This document shows, one piece after another, positions 11,137-19,435 of a DNA stretch of 64,000 bases. Location of the stretch: the NCBI RefSeq assembly GCF_036192275.1, contig NZ_CP108088.1, positions 9,094,578 through 9,158,577 on the forward strand, written 5' to 3'. The stretch comes from Streptomyces sp. NBC_00250. GTDB lineage: Bacteria; Actinomycetota; Actinomycetes; Streptomycetales; Streptomycetaceae. The notes beneath the pieces are model-generated. The model was not told where the DNA came from. It saw nothing but the letters and a program-made list of their open reading frames with translations, and did not search any database. Both the position numbers and the translations under genes were made by a program. Position 1 is the first letter of the stretch, and the number at the start of each line of letters is the position of its first letter.

Positions 11137-11377
11137 CAGTGAGTTCGTGTCGCGGCTTAGCTGTCAGCTATGCCGTAACGGACTTCTGCATTTCATGCTC
11201 AAGATGGATACGGATGACGTCTACTTCGAATGCGAAGAGTGTATGATGGGCTACATGTCCGTCTCGGGCGAGGTCGTGAGTGATTCATTCTGGGCTGATC
11301 AGGCTGAGTGGGAATGCCGATCGGCAACCCGAGCGGAAATCGCAGCTGCTGGGCTTGAATGGGCTGTTCGCCTTTAA
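11099..11377 (+). CDS. Small CxxC protein, candidate immunity protein
   Basis: An ORF of up to 92 residues that overlaps the end of the RHS toxin gene in another frame. The ATG at 11099 gives the longest form; GTG at 11147 (76 residues) would start just after the toxin stop. It contains CQLC and, 22 residues later, CEEC, a probable zinc ribbon, followed by an acidic/aromatic segment (DSFWADQAEWEC). Overlap with the toxin gene on the same strand is the classic position of a cognate immunity gene, so I infer that it neutralises the toxin tip. I do not recognise a named immunity family. Confidence 0.65.
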   Translation: MVMSSSRHTPQGDSEFVSRLSCQLCRNGLLHFMLKMDTDDVYFECEECMMGYMSVSGEVVSDSFWADQAEWECRSATRAEIAAAGLEWAVRL

Positions 11378-11398
11378 TGGGCATTAGCGGTCGCAGGT

Positions 11399-11438
11399 CA
11401 TGCGGGTGACGCTTCTCGTGGAAGCTGTCACCCGCATG
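11399..11438 (+). terminator. Strong hairpin after the toxin-immunity unit
   Basis: A 12-bp perfect stem (CATGCGGGTGAC with GTCACCCGCATG) is extended inward by GCTTC/GAAGC around a 5-nt loop, with one unpaired base on the 3' side. It starts 22 bases after the candidate immunity gene and probably ends the toxin transcript. Confidence 0.7.
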
Positions 11439-11439
11439 C

Positions 11440-11862
11440 CGTTCCAGGCCTCCGTGCTCGACCTGACAGTCAGGCCCGTCGACCAGCGAAGAAGTACGTG
11501 AGCCCTGAGCGGGAGTTCGTCCCCGCAGCCGCCCATGCCAAGCGGCCGGCCGCGGATGGGGAGACCCGCACAGCGCTGGCGACACTGCGCCCCTGTAGCG
11601 GCCCACACCTCGCGGTGCGCCTCCGGCGTCACCGGTCACGCCGCTGAGAAGTCCCCAACCGGAAGGCCCTGGCCCGCGTCGAGCACGCTTCGCCCGGATG
11701 GAGCATTCCAAGAGCTCCTCCGTGACTGCCACCACCGCGGCAACGGCCTCCACCACACGGTGCAGGCGGTCGCCCACAGGCACAGCCCCGCCCTCGCCCC
11801 ATGACCAGACTGGCCACCATCCCCGGCCTTGACCTGCCTGGACACGACCTCCTGCAAATGCT
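11440..11862. other. Gene-free stretch
   Basis: About 420 bases between the toxin-locus terminator and the HNH gene. Short open frames exist on both strands but none has a ribosome site, recognisable motif or consistent codon bias. It may be eroded coding DNA; I see no feature I can name. Confidence 0.5.
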
Positions 11863-12420
11863 TTAGTGCTCGGCCTTGGGGAATCCCTGTTCGTGCGCCT
11901 TGGTGATGGTGTCGTGGAAGACGCTCAGGGCGACGGTAGCGCTCCAGAAGCTCGACTGCCCGCGGTCGTAGCCCAGGTGGAAGAAGCGGTTCAGGAACCA
12001 CATCTGCCTGTCGTAGTCACACACTTCCGCGGTGACCTCTTCCAGGTGCTCCAGCCACCCAAGGGCTTCCTCGTGGCGTTCGAGATACAGGTCCCGCAGG
12101 CTGAGACCGCGGGCCCCGGCTCCGCTCCGGATCGTCCCGTCACCCCGCCACTCACCCGCCATGGATGTCATGAGGTGCCAGACCACGGGGTCGCGCTTCC
12201 GCTTCTTGTTGTTGCAGCGCTGGCAGGCCGGCACGAGGTTGTTCAGGTCGTCCAACCCGCCATCCGCGAACGGTATGAGGTGGTCCATACTCTCCGCCTC
12301 GCGCGAACAGTAGACGCACGTGCCACCATGCGCGCTCAGAACGCACATGGACTCCCAGATCATGAATGAGCGGCGGCGTCTTTTCTTGGGCTGCTCCGGC
12401 AGGAAGCTGCGTCGCGGCAC
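11863..12420 (-). CDS. HNH endonuclease domain protein
   Basis: A 185-residue HNH-family protein. The GTG at 12420 is chosen because GGAAGGA lies 6 nt upstream; the longer open frame would have to run through a perfect hairpin at 12467-12502. The HNH core has CVYC, then SMDHLIPFADGGLDDLNNLV and PACQRCNNKKRKRDP: the DH and N positions that bind metal are present and two CxxC pairs would hold a structural zinc. The C-terminal ~90 residues are helical and unassigned. A host or mobile-element nuclease are both possible; no partner gene or terminase is nearby. Confidence 0.8.
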   Translation of the reverse strand: MPRRSFLPEQPKKRRRRSFMIWESMCVLSAHGGTCVYCSREAESMDHLIPFADGGLDDLNNLVPACQRCNNKKRKRDPVVWHLMTSMAGEWRGDGTIRSGAGARGLSLRDLYLERHEEALGWLEHLEEVTAEVCDYDRQMWFLNRFFHLGYDRGQSSFWSATVALSVFHDTITKAHEQGFPKAEH

Positions 12421-12466
12421 TTTCAGTCCTTCCAAGTCCCGTCCGACCACTCTCGGACGAGGGGCG

Positions 12467-12502
12467 AGGAGCGCCCCTGCACGATCATGCAGGGGCGCTC
12501 CT
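12467..12502. terminator. Perfect inverted repeat upstream of HNH gene
   Basis: A 15-bp stem (AGGAGCGCCCCTGCA with its exact complement) flanks a 6-nt loop. It lies 47 bases upstream of the chosen HNH start, so it may be a terminator for transcription coming from the right or a 5'-leader structure. Confidence 0.55.
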
Positions 12503-12603
12503 TCGGTATTGCGTTGGGGCTCACTCGCCGCACCGTGAGCCCCGCTACTACGGCAGCTCCGGCCCGGAGAACGACTGGGAGACCACATACGGGAAGCCGC
12601 CGC

Positions 12604-12988
12604 ACCGCGGTGCCGTTGCCTGAGGACGTCGTCAGCCTCGTCTCCCGGCTCCGTGAGCGGCTGGAGGAGGTCGAGGATGACGATCCCCTGAACGCGCTGC
12701 GGATCGTGGGCGAGCCGAGGGATCCCTCACCAACAGTGGCCCGACCCCGAGCAGACGCCCAGACTGGAGGAGATCCACGCCAACCTGGTCGACCGCCTCT
12801 AGGAGGCCAAGGAACAGGGCTGGCTCGGTGAAGTCGCCGCGATCGAAGCCAGCCTCGCCGCCGCCGAACAGAAGCTCGCCGCCATGCGCGACCTCGCGGC
12901 CCGGCACACCACCGTCCACCTGGGCATGCCCGACTTCCGCACCACCGCCAGCAGGCTCACTCCCGACCCGGCCGGGGAGAACGCATGA
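12604..12988 (+). pseudogene. Frameshifted 3' end of an integrase/recombinase-like gene
   Basis: The segment reads PLPEDVVSLVSRLRERLEEV and DPLNALRIVGE in one frame. After a shift near 12715-12735 it reads QQWPDPEQTPRLEEIHANL in another, hits an in-frame TAG near 12800, and continues EAKEQGWLGEVAAIEASL to a TGA at 12986. The coiled-coil '..EAKEQGWLGEV..' tail resembles the C-terminus of actinobacterial site-specific integrases; the catalytic part is absent. Two disruptions and no 5' end make this a remnant. The family assignment is from memory of the motif. Confidence 0.55.
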
Positions 12989-13072
12989 CCGATTCCCAGG
13001 ACGGGCGACGAGGCTGCGACTGCTAAAGGGGTGCGGCCCTGGCCACGAGGCCAGAGGGTCCGCCGGACTCAG

Positions 13073-13759
13073 CTACCCCGACTCCGCTTCCAGGCCCCGG
13101 GCGATCAGCCGACGCAGCGTTCTCCTGCGGGTGTCAAAGAAGTCCCTCTTGGCGTCATCAACACGGGCGAGGAGATCCTCCGAGAGCCGCAGCTCGACTC
13201 GGGGTTGCTTCCACGGCCGGCCGGGGCCTCCGCGCTGGTTTCCATGCTTCCGGCCCATATACCAGCGACGTACAGGCCCCGGGAGGGGGCTGTGCCACCA
13301 GCGGTGAAGCAGGTCCAACCTGGCCAGCGTGATGAAGTCGTCCAGCGCAGACAGGAACAGGACATCGTCGTCGCGTGAGAGATCTGTGCCGAACTCTCGC
13401 TCCAGATCCGGACGTTCGGCTCCCTCCATCTCGATGTCGTCGACCCACCGCGCCCACATCCCCATTGCACCAGGATCGGCAACCATTGCAACCCGCTGGA
13501 ACAGAGCCTCGGCGGCCTCGCGGACAGTCCTGTCGGCGCGCAGCTTGATGGCCTGCAATGTGGCCCACACCTCGGCCATCGCCTCGCGATCGTGCGTGGC
13601 CACAGCTTGACTGCATGCCTGAACGAACCGGTCGTAGACGCCGGCGCGGTCCTCGCGGCGGCCATGCCTGACGACCGTGATCGGACTCGACGCCGCACGG
13701 GTCGCACTGACGAGCTGCGTGAGGGCCCGACCTGATAGCCCACTCACCGGATCGGTCAT
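13073..13759 (-). CDS. Hypothetical protein with C-terminal ribbon-helix-helix-like segment
   Basis: An intact 228-residue protein starting at ATG 13759. The N-terminal and central parts (residues 10-170) are helical and not recognised. The last ~40 residues (RVELRLSEDLLARVDDAKRD, then RRRTLRRLIARGLEA) have the strand-helix-helix pattern of ribbon-helix-helix DNA-binding or antitoxin-like proteins, preceded by a basic linker (GRKHGNQRGGPGRPWKQP). A DNA-binding or plasmid/mobile-element role is inferred. A 48-bp perfect palindrome lies just upstream (13805-13852) and could be its operator, but no experiment or homologue supports this. Confidence 0.65.
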   Translation of the reverse strand: MTDPVSGLSGRALTQLVSATRAASSPITVVRHGRREDRAGVYDRFVQACSQAVATHDREAMAEVWATLQAIKLRADRTVREAAEALFQRVAMVADPGAMGMWARWVDDIEMEGAERPDLEREFGTDLSRDDDVLFLSALDDFITLARLDLLHRWWHSPLPGPVRRWYMGRKHGNQRGGPGRPWKQPRVELRLSEDLLARVDDAKRDFFDTRRRTLRRLIARGLEAESG

Positions 13760-13804
13760 GACCGGGACTATAGCGGGGACCCGGGCCCTTTATTAGTGCC
13801 ACAG

Positions 13805-13852
13805 GTTGGGGCGCCCGCGACACGCCCATGGGCGTGTCGCGGGCGCCCCAAC
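13805..13852. repeat. 48-bp perfect palindrome
   Basis: Two 24-base arms, the left starting GTTGGGGCGCCCGCG and the centre CCCATGGG, are exact reverse complements with no spacer. It lies 46 bases upstream of the ribbon-helix-helix-like gene and 75 bases before a Tn3 transposase remnant. It could be a bidirectional terminator, an operator, or two transposon ends brought together by deletion. Confidence 0.9.
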
Positions 13853-13926
13853 TCTTTCAGAGCTACTTTCCGTGATGACGACGGTGCCGAAACGGATCCA
13901 CCGTCATACTGCGCTAGTTCGGATAA

Positions 13927-14188
13927 GACCAGCTCGCCGTCCTCGGACTCGTCCTCAACGCCGTCGTGCTGTGGAACACCCGTTACCGGGACGCTGCCGT
14001 TGCCCAGCTGCGGGCCGAGGGCCACGACATCAAGGACGAGGACATGGCCCGCTTCCCCGCTGAAGAACTCGCGCATCAACTTCCTGGGCCGTGACCTGTT
14101 CAGAATTGCCGCCAGCGGGCTCGCCCAGGGCCTGCGGCCCCTGCGCGACCCGGATGAGGCCGACCCCGCGGACGAGGACGAGGGCTGA
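13927..14188 (+). pseudogene. C-terminal fragment of Tn3-family transposase
   Basis: DQLAVLGLVLNAVVLWNTRY followed by DAAVAQLRAEGHDIKDEDMA is the hallmark end of the Tn3-family DDE domain. The frame then shifts near 14055 to SPLKNSRINFLGRDLF, the expected continuation (SPL..N.NFLGRY.F in the family), and runs to TGA 14188 with an acidic tail. The N-terminal ~850 residues are missing, so this is only debris of a Tn3-type transposon. Confidence 0.85.
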
Positions 14189-14255
14189 TCCGCAGTGTCC
14201 CGCGCAGGGCGCCCTCTCCCCCCGGCCTGTCACAGGCGGCCAGTAGCCTCTCGCC

Positions 14256-14903
14256 ATGCAGACAGCGCTGATGATCTACGACGGCTCCGCACCGGCCGAT
14301 TCCGACGTCCCGCGTACCGGGGGCGTGCCGCTTGCTCCTGCCGGATTCGCCTGGCCCCTGTGCGGCTGCGGGGGACTGCTTCAGTTCTTCGCTCATCTCC
14401 CCGTCGAGGGCGGTGTCCTGTCGGTGTTCCTGTGCCAGAACGACCCTGGGGCGTGTGAGTTCTGGGACGCGAGCTCCGGCGCGAACAGGGTCTATCTGTT
14501 TCCCCGGGAGGAACTGCGGCCGGTAGCCGTACCCGAGGCGGGGCTGACGCTGCTGCCCGCCACCTCGGCCATCCGCATCCACGTCGTGACGATCGACCCC
14601 GAAGATGCCTGCGACGAGGAAGGGATCGAGCCTGATGCCTACGACCTTGCCCGCTCGGGATGGAAGCGGGAACCCGAGGAACGATTCGGGAAGCAGCGCG
14701 AAGTGCTTGGGTCACTGGGAGGTAGCCCCTCCTACCTTGAGGACGACCGCCTGCCCGTGTGCCCCTCCTGTACCGGCACCATGGAGTTCGCGGCACATCT
14801 GGAGGAGGGGATATCCCGGGAGACCGCGATGAACCTCGGCGGTCAGCTGGGATACGTCTTCGTCTGCCGCCCTTGTCGCGAGGGAGCCTTCCTCACGGAC
14901 TGA
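14256..14903 (+). CDS. DUF1963/YwqG-like hypothetical protein
   Basis: A 215-residue soluble protein. The start (RTGGVPLAPAGFAWPLCGCG, then GLLQFFAHLP) matches the G-x-P-x-x-P-x-x-x-WP pattern of YwqG-type proteins of unknown biochemical role. A second half has CPSC and, 45 residues later, CRPC, suggesting a bound zinc. ATG 14256 lacks a clear ribosome site. The gene starts 67 bases after the Tn3 fragment, so promoter sequence may have been lost; the reading frame itself is intact. Confidence 0.7.
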   Translation: MQTALMIYDGSAPADSDVPRTGGVPLAPAGFAWPLCGCGGLLQFFAHLPVEGGVLSVFLCQNDPGACEFWDASSGANRVYLFPREELRPVAVPEAGLTLLPATSAIRIHVVTIDPEDACDEEGIEPDAYDLARSGWKREPEERFGKQREVLGSLGGSPSYLEDDRLPVCPSCTGTMEFAAHLEEGISRETAMNLGGQLGYVFVCRPCREGAFLTD

Positions 14904-15296
14904 GGGCCACCTGCGAGGGGTACTGACGGTGACGCTGTCGCCGGTTCGAGATGCCGCAGAGCGCCTCTGGGGCGGAGGCTGCCGCCCGTGCGCGGCGTTG
15001 CGCCAGAGGGGCGGGGTGTCTTTGTCCGCGAGAACGGGCTCTGGCGCAACTTCTATGAACTCGTACCGGCCTCGACCGTGGCCTGCCTCGGAGTGAGCCG
15101 TTGACCTGCCGGTTCTTCAGGGCAGCCGGCCTCCGTCGCCAAGCGGCGGGTCGCCTCCACGGAAGTTGAGCCAGAACCCGAGAAGTAACAGCGGCCCGCG
15201 CCTGCCTCAGGGCTGAACGGCGCGGACGTGTCCGGCTGAGAGAAGGAGTTCGTACAGTAGGCAGCAGTCGGAGCAGAGCGTCGCGACCAGGGTTCC
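14904..15296. other. Gene-free stretch
   Basis: About 390 bases between the DUF1963-like gene and a broken phosphotransferase. No frame carries a recognisable domain or good start signal. It may contain eroded coding DNA but I cannot name any feature. Confidence 0.45.
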
Positions 15297-16110
15297 GCCG
15301 CACTCATCGAAGCCGTGTGCGACGACCTGATTGCGGCAGCCACCCAGACCGGCCGCACCAGCCCCTTGTCGGCATGTAACCCCGCGCTCTACGCCGGCGG
15401 CCGTGTCGACATCTGGTACCTGCGGCACGACCTCACGGTCACCGACACTCACACCGGCGACCGGATTCCCGTCGGGGCCCTCACCCGCTACACCGCAATA
15501 GTCAACGGCACCGTACTGCCCCTGGACATACCCGCTGCCCTCAACGCCGCCCGAGCGGCGCTGCACCCCGACAGCCGGTGGCCCTCAGCGATCACCCAGG
15601 GCGACCCGACCGAACCCAACATCGCCACCAGCGCCGCCGGCGCGTGCTGGCTCGACTTCGAGTACGCCGGCCGCAACACTCTGGCCGGCGAGGCCGCCAA
15701 CCTCCCGTGGTATCTCCTCGCGTTCGGAGGCTGGCTCGTGCCCACCTACCAGCCCGACGTCGACGCCCGCACCCTGCACCTGCCCCCGGCCGCCACCCCC
15801 ACCGCCGAGCACGCCGAACAATCCACCCACCACCGCAGACTCGACCTGCACGCACCTGGCCGACCGGCCCAGGCCGCCACACCGCCCTCACCCGACTCCT
15901 CGCCCGCCTCGCCACCGACCTCGGCGACGCCGCCGGACTGCCTCCCGGCCACCAGCTCGGATCACTGCGTCCATGTCTGACCCTGCGAATCCTTGGCGTG
16001 ATCCCGCCCCACCCGCTCACCACCCATGACCTGCTCCTCGTTCTGGCCAACTCGCCGAATCTCAATACCTCCAGGACGGAGGCTTGTTCACCCACGCCGA
16101 CCCCCTGCTC
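15297..16110 (+). pseudogene. Frameshifted phosphotransferase-family gene
   Basis: Reads ALIEAVCDDLIAA and CNPALYAGGRVDIWYLRHDL in one frame, with ITQGDPTEPNIA and CWLDFEYAGRNTLAGEAAN, the catalytic/metal-binding HGD..P.N and DFE..G pattern of the APH/choline-kinase fold (with Q in place of H). Near 15835 the sense passes to a second frame (TALTRLLARLATDLGDAAGL, LGSLRPCLTLRILGVIPPHP) and near 16060 to a third (LQDGGLFTHADPLLAL). At least two shifts, no clear start, and Q at the catalytic position mark it as decayed. Confidence 0.65.
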
Positions 16111-16136
16111 GCTCTCACCACATCCCCAGAGCGCCC

Positions 16137-16562
16137 GTGCCCCCCCCCCAGATCGAGCTCCCTCTCGCGGCCAGGCCACTTCAAGGACGCGTCGCGCTCG
16201 TCACCGGCGCGGCGACCGGGATCGGTGCCGCCACCGCCAAAGCACTCGCCGCAGCCGGTGCCACCGTTGCCGCCAGTCACTTCGCCCATATCGGCGAGGC
16301 CCGCACCGTCCTGGAAGAAGTCCGCCGCCTGGGCACGGACGGCATCGAGGTCAGCGCCGACCTCACCGACCCGGAAGCGGCCATGATGACCAGTCAGGTC
16401 ACCAACGAGATCGGTCCGGTGTACACCCTCGTCAACAACGCCGGCGCCTACCCGCGCATGACCTGGGAACAGACCGACAAGGACGCCTGGGTCCGTGTGC
16501 GTCGCCCTGCGTCGTCGGGTTTGACCGATGGCTGCCGGCCGGCTGTCCGGTCGATCAGCTGA
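16137..16562 (+). pseudogene. Truncated short-chain dehydrogenase/reductase
   Basis: From GTG 16137 the frame shows the Rossmann signature VALVTGAATGIGAATAKALA and the NNAGAYPRMTWEQTDKDAW stretch, so cofactor-binding and NNAG motifs of classical SDRs are present. Similarity stops at about residue 120, before the catalytic YxxxK helix, and the frame continues into unrelated sequence to 16562. About 130 C-terminal residues are missing. A run of ten C at the start codon region is a possible error or slippage site. Nonfunctional as an oxidoreductase. Confidence 0.8.
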
Positions 16563-16593
16563 CTTCCGATCAAGGGTGTCCTAGTGTCATGTC

Positions 16594-18480
16594 GTGGACA
16601 CGCTGTCGCCTGAGGACCCCTCACGCATTGGGCCGTACTGGTTAATCGGCCGTCTCGGAGCCGGTGGCATGGGGCGGGTGTACTTGGCCCGTTCCGAGGG
16701 CGGACGAACCGTGGCCATCAAAGTGGTGCACGACGGCTTCGCGCACAGTCCCGAGTTTCGGCGTCGATTCACCCAGGAGGTCGAGTCTGCGCGCAAGGTC
16801 GGCGGGACTTGGACCGCCCCTGTCCTCGACGCTGACACCGCGGGCCCGACGCCGTGGGTCGCTACCGGCTACGTCCTGGGGCTCGACCTGCACGCCGTGG
16901 TGTCGCGCGAGTACGGGCCACTGCCCGTGGCATCTGTCCTCGCTCTCGCCAACGGGCTTGCCCGGGCCCTCCGCGACATCCACGGGGCTGGCCTGGTCCA
17001 CCGCGATTTGAAGCCGTCCAACATTCTGCTCACTGCCGATGGGCCACGTGTCATCGACTTCGGCATCGCGCGCGCCCTTGAGACACCCGTCGACGGCTTC
17101 CTTACCCGGACCGGTGCCGTGATCGGCTCGCCGGGCTTCATGTCGCCAGAGCAGGTCCGGGGCGAGCGGCGCCTCACCCCAGCCTCGGACGTCTTCTGCC
17201 TGGGCGCGGTTCTCCACTACGCCTCCACCGGCCGGACTCCGTTCGGCACCCTGGACAGCGGGGCCCATGCGCTGATGTTCCGCATCGCCGAGGAGGAGGC
17301 AGACCTCACCGGTCTTCCCTCCCCGTTGATCGAACTGGTCCGGGACTGTCTGCACAAGGACCCTCAGCACAGGCCCACGACGGACGAGATCGCCGCTCAA
17401 TCCGAGCTGTATTCCCCCGATGCCCGACCTCCCTGGCTTCCTGCCGAACTGCTCACCCGACTCGGTTCCCAGGCGGACCGTCTCCTGAACCAGGACGTCC
17501 CAGGAGTGGTGACCACGTCGGTGACGGCGCCGCAAGGGAAGGCCGTGCCCGAGGCGGACGAAGACGTGGAACCAGACAGGGAGCCAGAGGCTGGACCGGG
17601 ACCGGAGCCAAGGGACGGGAGGACGCCCGAGGAGGCGGCCCGACGTCCCCCCATACCGAAGCGATGGCAGAGAAGGCTCGCGCTTATCACAGGACTGCTC
17701 GTCCTCGCCGGCGCAGGCGCGATACTCACTCCGCTGCTGGACAAGGAAGGCAAGGCAGGGACTGGCGACAAGAATCCGGGACAGACAGCCTCGGTCACGC
17801 CCTCCGCCCTCAACAGCTCCGGCTTCGTGGGTTCCTGGTCGGGCGAAGTCACCGACGATGCCAAGAAGGACGGGATCCGGTTCGTCAGCTTCACGATTCA
17901 CAAGGGTGACCCGTCGACCGGTCACAGCGCGGACTTCATCCTGCAGTACCCCGAGCGGGTCTGCCTGGGACTCGTCCGCGACATGGGCGTCAAGGACCGT
18001 CGCGCGGTCGTGATGCACAGGAATCTTGACTCGACCGACGGGGACCAGGGCCCGTCCTGCTCCCCGGACACCCAGACACTCACGCTCAGGGACGACGTAC
18101 TGGAGTGGCGCGCCGGAAACTCCACTGCCCTCCTGCGCAGGGACGCCTCAGCAGATCTGGACGGAGGGGCCCAGCGAGCGTACGTGGGTTCGTGGTCGAC
18201 TTCGGACACCACCCCGTCGCTGCGTCTTGAGATCGTCAATCTCAAGACGGGAGCGGAGATTGTGTTCTCCGCGGGCAAAATGCCCAGAGACTGCTACGTG
18301 TCGGCCATCGTCACCGTGGTTACCCGGGACCGGCTCTTCGGCGCGGTCTCGGTGCCTACCCAACCGGACATGGGTATCTGTCACGGCCACAGCACCTTCG
18401 ACATCCGTCCCGCGGGGAAGGACCGTCTGCGGATCCTTACCCAGCGGGGCGTGCCCTACATCTTCACCCGCACCGGGTAG
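16594..18480 (+). CDS. Membrane Hanks-type Ser/Thr protein kinase with extracytoplasmic sensor
   Basis: A 628-residue PknB-like kinase read from GTG 16594. Residues 15-265 are the kinase: glycine loop LGAGGMGRVY (21-30), Lys43 in AIKVV, HRDLKPSN (137-143), DFG (155-157) and GSPGFMSPE (178-186), so all catalytic elements are intact. A Pro/Glu-rich linker (310-355) precedes one membrane helix (about 361-382, LALITGLLVLAGAGAIL). The C-terminal ~240 residues would lie outside the cell and form two similar units, each starting near VGSW(S)G/T (residues ~412 and ~532), perhaps a duplicated ligand-binding beta domain. Its substrate is unknown. No clear ribosome site is seen and the gene directly follows SDR debris. 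Confidence 0.9.
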   Translation: MDTLSPEDPSRIGPYWLIGRLGAGGMGRVYLARSEGGRTVAIKVVHDGFAHSPEFRRRFTQEVESARKVGGTWTAPVLDADTAGPTPWVATGYVLGLDLHAVVSREYGPLPVASVLALANGLARALRDIHGAGLVHRDLKPSNILLTADGPRVIDFGIARALETPVDGFLTRTGAVIGSPGFMSPEQVRGERRLTPASDVFCLGAVLHYASTGRTPFGTLDSGAHALMFRIAEEEADLTGLPSPLIELVRDCLHKDPQHRPTTDEIAAQSELYSPDARPPWLPAELLTRLGSQADRLLNQDVPGVVTTSVTAPQGKAVPEADEDVEPDREPEAGPGPEPRDGRTPEEAARRPPIPKRWQRRLALITGLLVLAGAGAILTPLLDKEGKAGTGDKNPGQTASVTPSALNSSGFVGSWSGEVTDDAKKDGIRFVSFTIHKGDPSTGHSADFILQYPERVCLGLVRDMGVKDRRAVVMHRNLDSTDGDQGPSCSPDTQTLTLRDDVLEWRAGNSTALLRRDASADLDGGAQRAYVGSWSTSDTTPSLRLEIVNLKTGAEIVFSAGKMPRDCYVSAIVTVVTRDRLFGAVSVPTQPDMGICHGHSTFDIRPAGKDRLRILTQRGVPYIFTRTG

Positions 18481-18574
18481 TAGGCAGTGTCCTGGCGATC
18501 ACGCGGGAGCCAGATGACGAGAGTGCGGCTGTCACTTGCTGCTTCCGCGCGATGGCCGCCGCGTGTGCGACCGG

Positions 18575-18885
18575 CCATTTCACGCCGGGCCAGGCAAGGG
18601 CGTCTACTGTATGTACGGCGGTGAACACGACGCCCTCGGAGAACCGGAGGCTGGCAGCGCGCGTGCCTGTTCCGGGAACCTGGCGCTCGGCTGCGAGCGC
18701 GGCCACAGGGGACAATGCGGCTCGCGGCCTGCCGGAGGCGCGCTGGACGCGCTTGACACGGAGGCCGGCGCGGAAGCGGCCTGTGCGCAGGTCGTCGACG
18801 AAGGCCGACACGGTCGGCGGAAGCGGCGGCGCTGCTCCGGGGTGAGGCGGTCCAGGTCGGTGGTGAAGCGGGGCAGGGCCTAGTA
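18575..18885 (-). pseudogene. Remnant of RelE/ParE-like toxin gene
   Basis: On the minus strand the DNA reads ALPRFTTDLDRLTPEQRRRF, then after a shift VSAFVDDLRTGRFRAGLRVK and RVQRASG. This resembles the start of small actinobacterial RelE/ParE-fold proteins (F..D...L....R..F.......DL..G.FR..LRVK..). Beyond about 18725 the expected strands cannot be followed in any frame. With a shift and a lost C-terminus it should be inactive. No antitoxin gene is visible beside it. The assignment rests on a short pattern. Confidence 0.4.
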
Positions 18886-18914
18886 CGTGGGCACGTGAAC
18901 TCCTCCGGGAAGCA

Positions 18915-18938
18915 CGAAACCCCCGGCCGGGGGCTTCG
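18915..18938. terminator. Hairpin with CCCCCGGCCGGGGG core
   Basis: The arms are near-perfect complements (CGAAACCCCC and GGGGGCTTCG around GGCC). It lies in a gene-poor stretch between the kinase and the zinc-ribbon gene and could terminate transcription from either side. Confidence 0.5.
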
Positions 18939-19102
18939 ATTGGCTGTTCGTGTTGAAGGGCGTCGGTGACGTGGTGTGCTCAGCGGTGGGTGGTTGGGGC
19001 AGGCGCGCGCTGCGGTGCGCTCGATGACGGTGATTCGGCTGGAATGGAACTACGGGGCGGGCGGGGCTCGTGGGGGTGGGGCGCAGCATTCGCACGGCAT
19101 CG

Positions 19103-19297
19103 TCAGGTGTCGCCGTAGTGCTCCCGCATCACCTCCACCCACTGTTCGGGCCGGGTCGCCTGGCAGCCGGAGCATCGGCGCCTGGTGACGCGCTCGGCGA
19201 CGGGTAAGTCGGACTGCGCAGAGCGCACCTGGAGCAGGTCCAAGAGCAGCGGTGCGTGGCAGAGGGGGCAGGGCTCGCCGTACCTGGTGTTGTTCAT
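19103..19297 (-). CDS. Small zinc-ribbon hypothetical protein
   Basis: A 64-residue protein starting at ATG 19297 (MNNTRYGEPCPLC). Two CxxC pairs (CPLC and CSGC, 36 residues apart) suggest a zinc ribbon; RRRCSGCQATRPEQWVEVM closes it. An in-frame start six codons upstream (19315) is possible. No ribosome site is obvious. Function unknown; such small ribbons are frequent in Streptomyces. Confidence 0.55.
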   Translation of the reverse strand: MNNTRYGEPCPLCHAPLLLDLLQVRSAQSDLPVAERVTRRRCSGCQATRPEQWVEVMREHYGDT

Positions 19298-19435
19298 GCG
19301 GGGGAGAGTGCACACACGCGTGGCCTACCGTCTCGGGCTGCCGGGACGGCCCGCCTGACGGGCGCTCCGAGAAAAACCTAATGATGGCTTTCCGCCCGAC
19401 GGGAAGGACCCCGGATCGCGCTTCTCCGCAAGTCA

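Noticed and set aside
15592..16645. Long Arg/Pro-rich frames on both strands
   Set aside because: They arise from GC skew over a broken phosphotransferase and SDR; no coherent domain.
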